From the NCBI GenBank assembly GCA_964215915.1, contig CAXPEB010000046.1, positions 22,826 through 86,825 on the forward strand: DNA of 64,000 nucleotides. The letters are read 5' to 3'. The DNA is from UBA8524 sp964215915 (GTDB lineage Bacteria; Bacteroidota; Bacteroidia; UBA8524). The position numbers were made by a program, and so were the translations under genes. Position 1 is the stretch's first letter; each line of letters begins with the position of its first letter. The notes under the pieces are model-generated. The model made no database searches and was not told where the DNA came from. It saw only the letters and a program-made list of their open reading frames with translations. Positions 18,090 through 27,280 of this stretch are shown here, in pieces.

Positions 18090-21000
18090 TCACCGGTAAT
18101 ACCCGATCAGCTCAAAGGCACTCCAATAATACGGATGACGGAACTGTTCGTCGGCAATAAGTTTCAATTGGGCTTTCCTCAGGGAGGCCGCTTTTACTTC
18201 GCCTTCTTTCAGGCCGGTATAGAAAGACTGCATCAGATAACGCGTGCCTTCATCATCCACCTTCCATAAGGATGCCACTACTGAACTGGCGCCACTCAAC
18301 AAAAACTCTTTGGCAGGGTTATTTACCCAACCTTCCACTTTGTCATCATTAACCGCGGTGGAACAGGCCGAAAGCATCACCAGCTGGCACTCGAACAGGT
18401 CCATTCTGCGTATCTCTTCCACGCGCAGGTGCCCGTCTTCATTTTTATTGGCATTCGGGGCCATGGTCAGGTAGCTGTTTTTAAAGGTTACGGGATCCAG
18501 CACCCCATGCGTGGCAAAATGAACAATGGGGTACTTGCCCATCTCTTCCTTGGCTATGTCTTCCGTAGCTTCTCCTCTTATGTAGGCCACTGTTCCGCTA
18601 AACAGTTTGCTGATGTCGTTTACCTCCATTTCCGCATTAGGAAGGCTGTTATCCGTATTGCCAAAAGCCAGGATACGCATGTCAAGCGGGGGCTGGTTTC
18701 TCCTTTCCACATCGCGCACGTCATTCACATAGGCGATGGAATAATCCTCGATCAGGTAGCGGGTTTCCTCTCCTGTTCTTTTTACCAGGCTATGGAAAGG
18801 CAATTTGTAGAATATCCCTGTTGGTGCAATAGCAAGAAAAGGCTTTTCCCGGATCTGCTCCTCAATGGGAAGTATCATGAGGTCATACAGTTGTTCCGCC
18901 GAATGGTTGACAACCGTAAGGTCGGCTCGTTCTATGATCTGCCTGTAAAAATTATCGACAAACTCTTCCAAGTCTTTCTTTTTAATGGGAATGGCCCGGG
19001 CTTCCAGCTTCTCTCGCGTAAGCACAAAGACCAGCAGGCTTTCTCCGGAAACCACGTATTCGATCATGGCCAGTTCTTCCGGCATATTTCGCATGCTCCG
19101 CTTAATGGTTCTTGGATCAATATTATCCAGTTGTCTGACCATCTCCGGGTTGTTGTTCACCACTGAGTCCAGGTAGTTTCGGTAATTTCCTTCCGCCACG
19201 CGGATCATTTCTTCCAGCTTGCGAATCTTTTCCTCACTTCGTTTTCCTTCAGGCTTTTTCTTTTCCTCCAGCAACTGCGCATAGATTCCATCCATCTTCA
19301 GCTGCAGATCAACCGCAACGATCTGATCCGAGTGCCTGGCACCACGTGTGCCGTCTCCCCGGGTCTGTTCGATCAGTCCCACCACATTGGATTTTTCCTG
19401 GTAAACAAACGCTTCCTCTATCTGTCCCGCCTCTATAAGATGGCTTACCAGGCTTTCATAAATTTTCACTTTTTCTCCCGACTGGGCAAAATTGCGTTTG
19501 GATGCCGCTCCTCCGGCCAGTCGGCCTTTCATTTCTTCCAAAGAAGCTACGGAGTTTTTAAGATCGGATGTGGCGCGGTCCGACAACTGTTTTCTGTCGT
19601 GTACCTGTGAGCGGAACCAAAGGGGCTCCCAGATTGCATTCACCTGTCCTATCCGGTCGTAAGCATTAATGGCAGAATCCAGCCAGGACTTTGCGTAGTC
19701 CGGTCTGTCTTTTTCCAGGTAGAGTTTGCCGATATAGGTTTGAATGGTTGCGATCGAAGCCGGTGCTTTCATTTTTCCATATTCCGCTCTGCTCTCAAGG
19801 AGAAGGTCCTCCGCCAGAGTGTAATTCTTTTCTGCCAGGTAGCACTTGCCCATCAGGTAACGGATACCGGTAGCCATTCGGTGGTCGCCGATGCCTTCGC
19901 TGAAAGTCAGCGCCTTTTCCAACCACGAATGTGCATCTGTATAGAGTTTTTGTTCGAGGTATACTTCCCCGATATTGCTTATTGCCGTTCCTTTCAGCGG
20001 ATACTCCGACCGTGTTTCCTCCAGAATGTCCAACACTTCTCCGAAACATTTTAATGCCGCCGTGTATTCCCCCTGGAAGAAGTGAATGGTGCCGATATTA
20101 TTGATCACCGTCGCCCTGTTCTGCCGGCTTTGCAGCTTGCTGTATATGGAATCGCTTTTTTCATAGAAACGGATGGTCTCGCGATAATCGCCGCTAAGGT
20201 TATAGGTGTTTCCTTTGGTAAGAAAGGCATTGGCCAGCAGCCATTCGTTGTCGTTGCTTAATGCAAGAGCAATAGAGCTGTCGGCCATCATAAAGGCGCT
20301 GTCGTATTCCGCAACGAGGTAGTAATACTCCCCAAGATAATTGTACGCATCTCCCCGGCTGAGATCCTGGTTGTTTTCCGTGGCAAGTTTTACCACTTCC
20401 CGGTATTTTGTGGCTGCGAGATCAAAATTCCCCCGGTTTATTTCATTACCTCCGAGATAGAGGCGAATGGTGCATTCACTCTTCACATCTCCTGTTTCCT
20501 GATACAGTTTCAGGGCTTCCATATAGAGGGACTCCGCTTTCCGGGTATCTCCCATGGAGGTTTTCAGTCCGCCGTGTACCTGGTAACAATAAGCGAGGAT
20601 GTCCTTACTTTCCAGCTCCTGCGCCAGTAGCATGGCCTGAAGGATGAGTTTTTCCGCCTTCTCCGGGTCAAACTCGCCGAACCATGCCGATTGTGCCAGG
20701 TTACAGAGCGAATACATCTGTCCGCTCCGGTCCCCTATCTCCGATCGGATCCGGTATGCTTCTTCATGAAATTTCCTGGATTCGTCATAGCGGTTCGAGC
20801 GGGCGAAACTGATCCCGATGTTCTCGGCATAATCCGAAGTTTCCTGACGTAACCGAAGACCTTTCACCAATTCATAGGCAGGAATAAAATAGTTCCTTGC
20901 TTCTGCTTCATCTTTCAGCGACTGAAACAATTCTCCCATATCCACGTACACCTCGGCCATTTTTACGGAATCGCCCAGTTGCCTGTATATGTCCAGTGCT

Positions 21001-23117
21001 TTATGAAAATAGGTCGTCGCCTCTTTCGGCTTAGATAAGTCCTTATATAGATGCCCCAGCTTGGTGTAGGAATAGGCACTTCCGCTGCGGTTTCCTCCTT
21101 TATTCCGGTATTCCAGTGCCGCCATGTGCAGTTCAATTGCACTATCCTTGTCTGACAGGTTCCACATCATTTGCCCCATGCTGGAGCTGGAGAAGCCCGC
21201 ACTGTTCCAATCCTGTTCATCCACATGCAGTTTTCTGGCTGAATCATAGAAAGAATACGCCGTTCTATAATCTCCCAACTCATACCAGGCATAACCCATT
21301 TCATCATACACATCCGCGATGTCTCCCACGGAATTGAGCTTCTCCAAAACAAGGATTTGCCGTCTATAGATTTCAAGAGCATCACGGTAGTTTCCTTTGG
21401 CTGTGAGGCACTTGCCTATTTGCTTATACAGCAGTCCGGTATTTCGTTTGGATTCCACGGTATTCACCTGTCCATAAAAAGCAATGGAACGGTTGTAATT
21501 CAGAATTGCCGAATCATATTCTCCCAGAGCATAGTAGATCAAACCGATACTGTTATGCGAAATGGCCTTGCTTTTCGGAATGGTAACGCCGTTTTTGCGT
21601 TCGTATTGATCCTTATAAGCCAGTGCCTGATTCAGGTAATCGATGGCTTTTTCATAATGCAGTTTTTCTTTTTCAAAACCGGAAAGGTTGCTGTACGAAT
21701 AACCCAGACCTTCATAATCTTCTGCATTCCGGAAATGGTCGATAGCCGTTTGGTACCATTTTTCCGATTCCTCGTTCTCTTCCAGGATATCGAAAATGCG
21801 TGCTCTTGAAAAACAGGCCCAACCCTTTTGGGACTCTGTTCCCACGGCATTAACAAAAGCTATCAGCTTATCGCTCAGGGATACGGATTCCTCCCTGCGG
21901 TTTTCATTGGCAAGGCTTTCTACTTCCATACTCACATAAGTAAGGAACTCGTCTTCCCGGATTTCTTTTTCATAGATCCGTGCCAGTTTCAGGTAATCGC
22001 TGTTGTCCTTGGTTCGTTTGAGATCTGCAATGAATTCATCTTTGCTTGGCGGAGCTCCGGCCTGAAGCCAGGTTGCGTAGGTTTCATTCAGCTGCCAGTC
22101 TTTGCCCATGTATTTGGCCGGATAGTTCTTAACGAACAACAAAAATGCAAGCACATCGCCGGAGCTTGTTCTTTCCATGGCTTCCAGCGGTGTTCTTCCT
22201 TTGAACCTTCCGGAGGAATACGGTTTGGTCCATGCTTCCATCGCTGCAAGCTCCTCTTGGTAGTATTCATAGGTTTCCCGTACCTGTGCGGCAAAGTAGT
22301 CGGCCAGCAGGGTATCCATATGCCCGAAACCTCCCAACAGAAAGTGGCGACGGTCGTACACCGGCTTTTCTTCATTATTCAGGAATACGATATCCATATT
22401 TCTCAGATCGAACAAAACGGATCCGGAAGCAGGACATTCGGCGATAAGTTCAACCAGGTCCCCCACCTCTAGGTCATAGCTGGTTTGGCCAGCCACATAT
22501 TCAAGAAAACAGATGTTCGGACCTAATTCGCTTACTTGTACCTGACCCAGGTAAATTCCTGTTTCTTTATGGATGGAATAATTGATCCGGGCATTACCGG
22601 AGCTTTTTTCGAAGATTCCATCCTCACTTCCCCCATCGATGGTCAACAGTGTTTTTCCATCCTTTTGCCGGATATCGGTAATTCTAAAATGAACCTGCAT
22701 GGGTGATGCCGGCAATTTCTTTTGGCGAATATCCAGGTTGTTGTCGCGGATACTTCGGTACAATCGGGATTCATTGAGAAGAAACTCCAGGTAAAGGTCT
22801 TTTTCCGCGTCCTTGTCGCGGATGGCTTTTCGGAGAGTCTGGTAAACCAGCAAAGCCTGAACGGGGTTGTTAAATTCTTCTTCGTACAAGGTAGCTAACT
22901 CTCGTCCGCGTTTTATCCAGTTTTCATAGGATTTGGGATCCGTGGTTTCAAACAAGCGGATGGCGGATTTGAGTACCGCTGAATCGGGGCCAGCAACAAC
23001 GCCGGACCCTCTTGACTGCTGCAACAGCAGTTTACGTCTCCTTTCCTCTTCCTGTTGTGCACTGGCCGATTGCAATAGCAACAGCATTAGGAGAATTAAC
23101 AAACCTGATCGCTTCAT
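18090..23117 (-). CDS. Exported TPR-array CHAT-domain protease homologue
   Basis: A 1675-residue protein. It starts at MKRSGLLILL, which gives a signal peptide ending near residue 20; ten more in-frame codons exist upstream. Residues of about 100-230 form a beta-rich domain. About 380-1220 is a long run of tetratricopeptide repeats, with many Y-x-x-A-L/I-x-Y helices. About 1270-1675 is a CHAT caspase-fold domain with the His-Cys dyad intact: HFATHG (H1537) and LSACST (C1585). An Arg/Gly-rich linker with two TRG tripeptides (about 1252-1261) separates TPRs and CHAT. CHAT proteases are usually cytoplasmic and switched on through their TPRs; the signal peptide implies a periplasmic or secreted one here. 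It lies downstream of a small secreted protein gene and a metacaspase gene, after a terminator. Confidence 0.88.
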   Translation of the reverse strand: MKRSGLLILLMLLLLQSASAQQEEERRRKLLLQQSRGSGVVAGPDSAVLKSAIRLFETTDPKSYENWIKRGRELATLYEEEFNNPVQALLVYQTLRKAIRDKDAEKDLYLEFLLNESRLYRSIRDNNLDIRQKKLPASPMQVHFRITDIRQKDGKTLLTIDGGSEDGIFEKSSGNARINYSIHKETGIYLGQVQVSELGPNICFLEYVAGQTSYDLEVGDLVELIAECPASGSVLFDLRNMDIVFLNNEEKPVYDRRHFLLGGFGHMDTLLADYFAAQVRETYEYYQEELAAMEAWTKPYSSGRFKGRTPLEAMERTSSGDVLAFLLFVKNYPAKYMGKDWQLNETYATWLQAGAPPSKDEFIADLKRTKDNSDYLKLARIYEKEIREDEFLTYVSMEVESLANENRREESVSLSDKLIAFVNAVGTESQKGWACFSRARIFDILEENEESEKWYQTAIDHFRNAEDYEGLGYSYSNLSGFEKEKLHYEKAIDYLNQALAYKDQYERKNGVTIPKSKAISHNSIGLIYYALGEYDSAILNYNRSIAFYGQVNTVESKRNTGLLYKQIGKCLTAKGNYRDALEIYRRQILVLEKLNSVGDIADVYDEMGYAWYELGDYRTAYSFYDSARKLHVDEQDWNSAGFSSSSMGQMMWNLSDKDSAIELHMAALEYRNKGGNRSGSAYSYTKLGHLYKDLSKPKEATTYFHKALDIYRQLGDSVKMAEVYVDMGELFQSLKDEAEARNYFIPAYELVKGLRLRQETSDYAENIGISFARSNRYDESRKFHEEAYRIRSEIGDRSGQMYSLCNLAQSAWFGEFDPEKAEKLILQAMLLAQELESKDILAYCYQVHGGLKTSMGDTRKAESLYMEALKLYQETGDVKSECTIRLYLGGNEINRGNFDLAATKYREVVKLATENNQDLSRGDAYNYLGEYYYLVAEYDSAFMMADSSIALALSNDNEWLLANAFLTKGNTYNLSGDYRETIRFYEKSDSIYSKLQSRQNRATVINNIGTIHFFQGEYTAALKCFGEVLDILEETRSEYPLKGTAISNIGEVYLEQKLYTDAHSWLEKALTFSEGIGDHRMATGIRYLMGKCYLAEKNYTLAEDLLLESRAEYGKMKAPASIATIQTYIGKLYLEKDRPDYAKSWLDSAINAYDRIGQVNAIWEPLWFRSQVHDRKQLSDRATSDLKNSVASLEEMKGRLAGGAASKRNFAQSGEKVKIYESLVSHLIEAGQIEEAFVYQEKSNVVGLIEQTRGDGTRGARHSDQIVAVDLQLKMDGIYAQLLEEKKKPEGKRSEEKIRKLEEMIRVAEGNYRNYLDSVVNNNPEMVRQLDNIDPRTIKRSMRNMPEELAMIEYVVSGESLLVFVLTREKLEARAIPIKKKDLEEFVDNFYRQIIERADLTVVNHSAEQLYDLMILPIEEQIREKPFLAIAPTGIFYKLPFHSLVKRTGEETRYLIEDYSIAYVNDVRDVERRNQPPLDMRILAFGNTDNSLPNAEMEVNDISKLFSGTVAYIRGEATEDIAKEEMGKYPIVHFATHGVLDPVTFKNSYLTMAPNANKNEDGHLRVEEIRRMDLFECQLVMLSACSTAVNDDKVEGWVNNPAKEFLLSGASSVVASLWKVDDEGTRYLMQSFYTGLKEGEVKAASLRKAQLKLIADEQFRHPYYWSAFELIGYYR

Positions 23118-23168
23118 GGGAAAAAGGTCTTTTGAATTAGTCAACACCCGGAATTTCGGGGTACAGAC

Positions 23169-23200
23169 AAAAAAGGGGAGACCTGACTGAGCCTCCCCTT
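23169..23200 (-). terminator. Strong intrinsic terminator between the small secreted gene and the CHAT gene
   Basis: The perfect 8 bp stem AAGGGGAG/CTCCCCTT (23173-23180 with 23193-23200) with a 12-base loop is followed on the minus strand by a run of T. It should stop most transcripts from the metacaspase and small-protein genes before the CHAT gene, so CHAT needs its own promoter or partial read-through. Confidence 0.75.
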
Positions 23201-23221
23201 AGTGTATTTTAGTCGCTCCGA

Positions 23222-23647
23222 TTAGTCGAAGAAACGGTAGGTGTAACTATCGGAACAAGTTATTCCCTTCTTGGACCATTCCACGGTTTTTCCGCAGGAT
23301 TGTGCGTAGATGCTGCTGTATCCAAGGTCCACTACCACATACATGTAGGTTTTGGGGCTCATGGTACACTTGTAGTAGCCATCAACATACACGTCGATGC
23401 AGTAGCTTGACCAGTTTTCAAGTTTCAGGTCGCAGCTGAACTGTCCACGGGTTTGTTCTTTGTTTTCTTTTACTTTTTCATCTGTAGTCGGTTTGGTGGT
23501 TTTGATTTCCGGGTTTTCTCCACGGGAAGGTTCCACCTTGGAAGCTTTCAGTTCTACGAACTGATCTTTTTCCGTCTTTTCAGGTTGTGCGATTGCCATA
23601 GTTCCCATTCCGAGAACCAGAGCGAATAAGAAGATTGCTTTTTTCAT
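23222..23647 (-). CDS. Small secreted protein with five cysteines
   Basis: A 141-residue protein with a signal peptide (ending ...TMAIAQ near residue 21). A charged, Lys/Glu/Thr-rich stretch (about 22-68) contains one SRG and one TRG. A compact C-terminal domain has cysteines at 72, 83, 94, 118 and 131 and many tyrosines. I do not recognise a family. It starts 32 bp after the metacaspase stop on the same strand and ends before a strong terminator, so it forms a transcript with the metacaspase. It could be a substrate, inhibitor or activator of the protease; this is inference from position only. Confidence 0.65.
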   Translation of the reverse strand: MKKAIFLFALVLGMGTMAIAQPEKTEKDQFVELKASKVEPSRGENPEIKTTKPTTDEKVKENKEQTRGQFSCDLKLENWSSYCIDVYVDGYYKCTMSPKTYMYVVVDLGYSSIYAQSCGKTVEWSKKGITCSDSYTYRFFD

Positions 23648-23679
23648 GATGTTTGTTTTAAGGGGTTATTGATTGGTGT

Positions 23680-25737
23680 TTATCTTTTTTCAATTCTGAA
23701 TATAAGCTTGGAAATATGGGCTGCATCCGAAGGTATATTATTCGGCTGATTCTGCCCTTTCGGTCCGGCACCTCTGGATTGTACATAGGTGCTTTGAAAG
23801 AGTTGTTCGAATGGACTCGGATTCTCATCCTCCGTTTTTTCTCCGCGGGAATTGACAATCATACTCAGGTCCACCACGCTTTTTGTAGCAATGAGTTTGA
23901 AGGTTTCTTCTCCATAAGGAGGAAAGATTTCAAATACCTGATCGATCTCTTTGGATTCTCCAGGGAGCACTTTTAATTCATCTCCTGTGAGGCCGTTACC
24001 CGGTAACAGAATATTGATCTGATTGTCAGGTTGAATATCAATCAAGGTGAAAAAGGCCGGCTCACGACCTTTGTTGGTCACCTTAACCTTGAAATGGTCA
24101 CCCGGTTTCAATACCAGCGTACCGTCATCACCCATAAAATCCTCAACATTGCCACGGCTCACTTCAACGGTGCGGGTTTTTTTCAACCTACCCTGACCTT
24201 CTTCAACTACTTTGACTTCTGTAATAGGGATAAGTTCGAAATCAAGGTGAATGTCTTCATTGGCCGTAGCCAATTTTCTAAGAAACTGAGCCTGTGCATA
24301 GGCAAGAAGCCCTTTGGTAATATCTCCCGCCAGCTTCTTATTGCCCGGATCAAACGGTTGCTCGAAAATCACCATTTCATTGTTGTTGATCATCTGCACC
24401 TGATTACCTCTTGAATACTTGTTGTTCATTTCTACAATGACATCCGGCTTCTGATCGTCGATCTGTATCACCTTGTCGTACAAGGCTATATTCGTTTGCA
24501 ACGCAGAAAGTAAATCCGGGTTACCGGAAACATCAAGTTTTACCTTAACCTGAATGGGTGAGAAGCTTTGTTCTGTAACAAATACCAATCCTTTGCGCAT
24601 GGATTCTTCATTTACGGATTGGTCCCAGATAATGTCGGCATTGATGACATTGGAATTCACGATATGTCCGGTTGCTACCGGTTTAATTCCTTTTGTATCC
24701 TTGGTTCCTGCGGGATAAAGCGCAACCTTGGTTCCGTCGAACAAACCCAGGAGATGTCCACCGTTAACGATACTCGTTTTATCATCCAGAACCTGCGAAT
24801 TTTTGAAGTATTTGACCCTGTCTGCTCCTTGTCCGGCAAATATTTTAAAATCAAGGTCGCCTTCCACCTGAGGAGTTTGTTTGGGAGCAAGCACGTTCAT
24901 CTCGCTTTTGATCTGATCGAACAATTCCCGGTTTGTGGTATTCGAACTGCAGGATAGCAGTACTTTGCTGATAGCATAGGAAAGAGACCCTACGAAGTTT
25001 CCTTCTTCATCGCGCGTCTCATAATTCAGCTGAGAAGCCGCAGCGCCACTGAACAATACCATTGGAGCCATCTCGGGTTCTTCACTTCCCCTGGAGTTTG
25101 TCTTAAATTTGAGGGTGCCTTCGTCCCGGCCGGCTTTTCCTTTCCAGTTATCCGGGCCCATAAAAATTTTAGTACCCCTGGCAGGTGCAACACCTTCTTC
25201 CGGTCCACGGGTAGCCGTACCCGAATGACAGGCATCAAAGATCAAAGTAAGGCTTCCGTTTTTGCCCAGTTGCATACGAAGTTCTCCTACAAGAATTTCC
25301 AATTCATCATCCGTAAGATGGTTTTCACCTTCGTATTCTCCCGGAATAAACCGGGCTTTAGCATCAATAGGAACAAGTGCCTCATCTTTTCCATCCAGTT
25401 CGTCTCCGTTTTTGTCCCAAACTTGTTGTCCGTGACCACTGTAATGGATCACAAAGATGTCATCGGGTTCCGCTTCTCTGGTGATCTTATGGAAGGCAGC
25501 TTTAATTGCTGCTTTGGTAGCCTGAGTATCTCTGAGAATTAGAATATTGTCTGAGGTAAAACCATGATGATCCAGGGCTCTGACAATAAGCGGCACGTCT
25601 TTTTGAGAGGAAATTTTGCCCCAGTAGGATTCGGTGGGATAATCACCCACTGCGATAATGAGTGCCTTTTTGCTTCCACCTGCGTAAGCAGATGCAAAAC
25701 CCAAAAGGAGAAGAAAGAGAAGTATCCTGTTTTTCAT
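23680..25737 (-). CDS. Exported caspase-family (metacaspase-like) peptidase with DUF4384-like C-terminal region
   Basis: A 685-residue protein with a signal peptide (ending ...ASAYAG, about residue 20). The caspase p20-like unit has the dyad HYSGHG (H102) and DACHSG (C170). A p10-like segment starts near VLFSGAAASQ (about 227). The C-terminal part includes LKPGDHFKVKVTNKG and NINILLPGNG-like strands (about 540-585) of the DUF4384 kind, a beta-sandwich often fused to caspases. Metacaspases cut after Arg or Lys and are often calcium dependent; whether that holds here is not visible. Five SRG tripeptides occur (near 215, 442, 527, 630, 654), the first lying between catalytic Cys and p10. A near-match -7 box TATTATTG lies at 25763-25770. 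Confidence 0.88.
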   Translation of the reverse strand: MKNRILLFLLLLGFASAYAGGSKKALIIAVGDYPTESYWGKISSQKDVPLIVRALDHHGFTSDNILILRDTQATKAAIKAAFHKITREAEPDDIFVIHYSGHGQQVWDKNGDELDGKDEALVPIDAKARFIPGEYEGENHLTDDELEILVGELRMQLGKNGSLTLIFDACHSGTATRGPEEGVAPARGTKIFMGPDNWKGKAGRDEGTLKFKTNSRGSEEPEMAPMVLFSGAAASQLNYETRDEEGNFVGSLSYAISKVLLSCSSNTTNRELFDQIKSEMNVLAPKQTPQVEGDLDFKIFAGQGADRVKYFKNSQVLDDKTSIVNGGHLLGLFDGTKVALYPAGTKDTKGIKPVATGHIVNSNVINADIIWDQSVNEESMRKGLVFVTEQSFSPIQVKVKLDVSGNPDLLSALQTNIALYDKVIQIDDQKPDVIVEMNNKYSRGNQVQMINNNEMVIFEQPFDPGNKKLAGDITKGLLAYAQAQFLRKLATANEDIHLDFELIPITEVKVVEEGQGRLKKTRTVEVSRGNVEDFMGDDGTLVLKPGDHFKVKVTNKGREPAFFTLIDIQPDNQINILLPGNGLTGDELKVLPGESKEIDQVFEIFPPYGEETFKLIATKSVVDLSMIVNSRGEKTEDENPSPFEQLFQSTYVQSRGAGPKGQNQPNNIPSDAAHISKLIFRIEKR

Positions 25738-25790
25738 TTTCAGCAGTTTACCGGTTCAATTCCAATAATACCGTAAAAGTAAATGACAGG

Positions 25791-25822
25791 CAAAAGAATA
25801 AAATACCGAATGATCGGTATTT
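25791..25822 (-). terminator. Intrinsic terminator of pheS
   Basis: The perfect 9 bp stem AAATACCGA/TCGGTATTT (25801-25809 with 25814-25822) has a 4-base loop and a T-rich tract on the minus strand. It lies just after the pheS stop. Confidence 0.65.
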
Positions 25823-25853
25823 ATTAGCGGAAAACTCGCGCTAATACTGGTTT

Positions 25854-26876
25854 CTATCCACCCTGGGAACGAAACTGAGAAAGAAAACGGACATCGTTTT
25901 CAAAGAAGGTACGCAGATCCTTTATGCCGTATTTGAGCATGGCAATACGGTCAACACCCATTCCGAATGCGTACCCGGAATAAACTTTGGGATCAATACC
26001 ACAGGATTCCAGAACAACAGGATCCACCATTCCACAACCCATCACTTCCAACCAACCGGTATGCTTGCATACATTGCACCCCTCACCATGACAGAGGAAA
26101 CAGCTAACATCCATCTCTGCACTCGGTTCGGTGAATGGAAAATAGGAAGGACGTAATCTGATTTTTGCATCCTGACCAAAAAATTCCCGGGCGAAATAAA
26201 GGAGAACCTGCTTAAGATCTGCCATGCTCACGCCTTTGTCGATGTACAAGCCTTCTATCTGATGGAAAAAGGAGTTGGATCTTGCTGAAACCGCTTCGTT
26301 CCTGTAAACCCTACCTGGTGCTATGATTCGTATAGGGAGTTCTCCCCTTTCCATAACCCTCACCTGAACACTCGAGGTATGGGTACGTAACGCAAAGTCC
26401 TTATCCAGGAAAAAGGTATCCTGCATGTCTCGTGCAGGATGGTTAGGCGGGAAATTCAGGGCGGAGAAATTGTGCCAATCGTCTTCTATTTCCGGACCAT
26501 CCTCCAGAACAAAACCGGCTCGGATGAAAATATCCTCCATTTCTTCCATAACCAGACGAATGGGATGTCTGGATCCTGCAGGAAAATTGTTCAGCGGAAG
26601 ATACGGATCCGTTTCCGCGGATTCTTTTTCCTCATTTTGGGCGGAAATCAGGTCTTTTTGGAGTTTGTAAAATGCCTCCGCTTCATTTTTGAGAACATTG
26701 ATCCTGCTCCCGTAAATTTTTTTCTGGTCTGGGGGTACGGAGCGGAATTCTTCGAAGAGCGTGTTGATAAGCCCCTTTTTTGAAAGTACCTGCAGCCGGA
26801 ATTCTTCAAGATCCGATTCATTTCGAATCGTGCTTGTTTCCAGGAGGTCCTTTATTTCCGAAATCCGTTTTTCCAT
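25854..26876 (-). CDS. pheS: Phenylalanyl-tRNA synthetase alpha subunit
   Basis: A 340-residue class II synthetase subunit that pairs with PheT, not in this window, to charge tRNA-Phe. It has the N-terminal coiled-coil, GSRHPIRLVMEEMEDIF, the TSSVQVR and PGRVYRNEAVSARS motif 2 segments, the FFPFTEPS-like SYFPFTEPSAEMD and the C-terminal GMGVDRIAMLKYGI. The start at MEKRISEIKD gives the normal family length; the frame stays open for 67 further codons upstream but these run into the AT-rich gap. A TAGTTTTG box ends 5 nt before this ATG and supports it. Confidence 0.96.
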   Translation of the reverse strand: MEKRISEIKDLLETSTIRNESDLEEFRLQVLSKKGLINTLFEEFRSVPPDQKKIYGSRINVLKNEAEAFYKLQKDLISAQNEEKESAETDPYLPLNNFPAGSRHPIRLVMEEMEDIFIRAGFVLEDGPEIEDDWHNFSALNFPPNHPARDMQDTFFLDKDFALRTHTSSVQVRVMERGELPIRIIAPGRVYRNEAVSARSNSFFHQIEGLYIDKGVSMADLKQVLLYFAREFFGQDAKIRLRPSYFPFTEPSAEMDVSCFLCHGEGCNVCKHTGWLEVMGCGMVDPVVLESCGIDPKVYSGYAFGMGVDRIAMLKYGIKDLRTFFENDVRFLSQFRSQGG

Positions 26877-27280
26877 CGATACAAAACTAATCCAAATTGC
26901 CCGAAAGGGCAGGTGGCGAAAGCCACAAAACCAAATAAAGAATAAGATTAAAAAATTTAGAATAGTAGTATTTAGGGGCTGTGGGTTTGTAGATAAACCG
27001 GATCGGGTGGGGCTTGCTTTTTTAGTTGTTATGAAATTATTAACAAGCGTGTAATTTGATTCGGATTTGAAAATCAAAGAAATAGGAATAGCTATTCACG
27101 ATTGGTGGATTAGCAATTCACCACTTAAAGTAGAAAAGTAAGAAGAGGAAAAGGTGTTAAGGAAGCAGGGGAGAACTGGCAGTTTATTCACCTCAATTCA
27201 CAATGACTTTCGTTCTGAAAAGATGTGCCCAGGTTTTCCACCTATTGTGTACAGAATTTGAAGCCCTGTGTTAATTCACG
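26877..27280. other. Candidate chromosomal replication origin (oriC)
   Basis: This 394 bp gene-free gap and the first bases of the next gene are AT-rich. Five ATTCAC cores occur in one orientation (27094, 27116, 27186, 27196, 27274), the best being TTATTCACC at 27184-27192, an 8/9 match to the DnaA box TTATNCACA. A further TTTTCCACC lies at 27234. A stretch nearly free of G and C (about 26931-26974) with TAG triplets could be the unwinding element. Plus-strand GC skew flips sharply here: the 60 bases from 26041 hold 9 G and 20 C, and those from 26941 hold 15 G and 3 C. Two parS sites lie 3.4-3.8 kb away, and mnmG, a frequent oriC neighbour, is 1.6 kb away. Apart from the pheS promoter nothing else was seen in this gap. 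Confidence 0.65.
26882..26889 (-). promoter_or_regulatory. Promoter -7 element TAGTTTTG for pheS
   Basis: Exact TAnnTTTG on the minus strand, 5 nt before the pheS ATG, predicting a nearly leaderless message. Confidence 0.6.

Noticed and set aside
26877..27077. 67-codon N-terminal extension of PheS
   Set aside because: It has no family counterpart, lies in the AT-rich gap and precedes a -7 box that points to the ATG at 26876.
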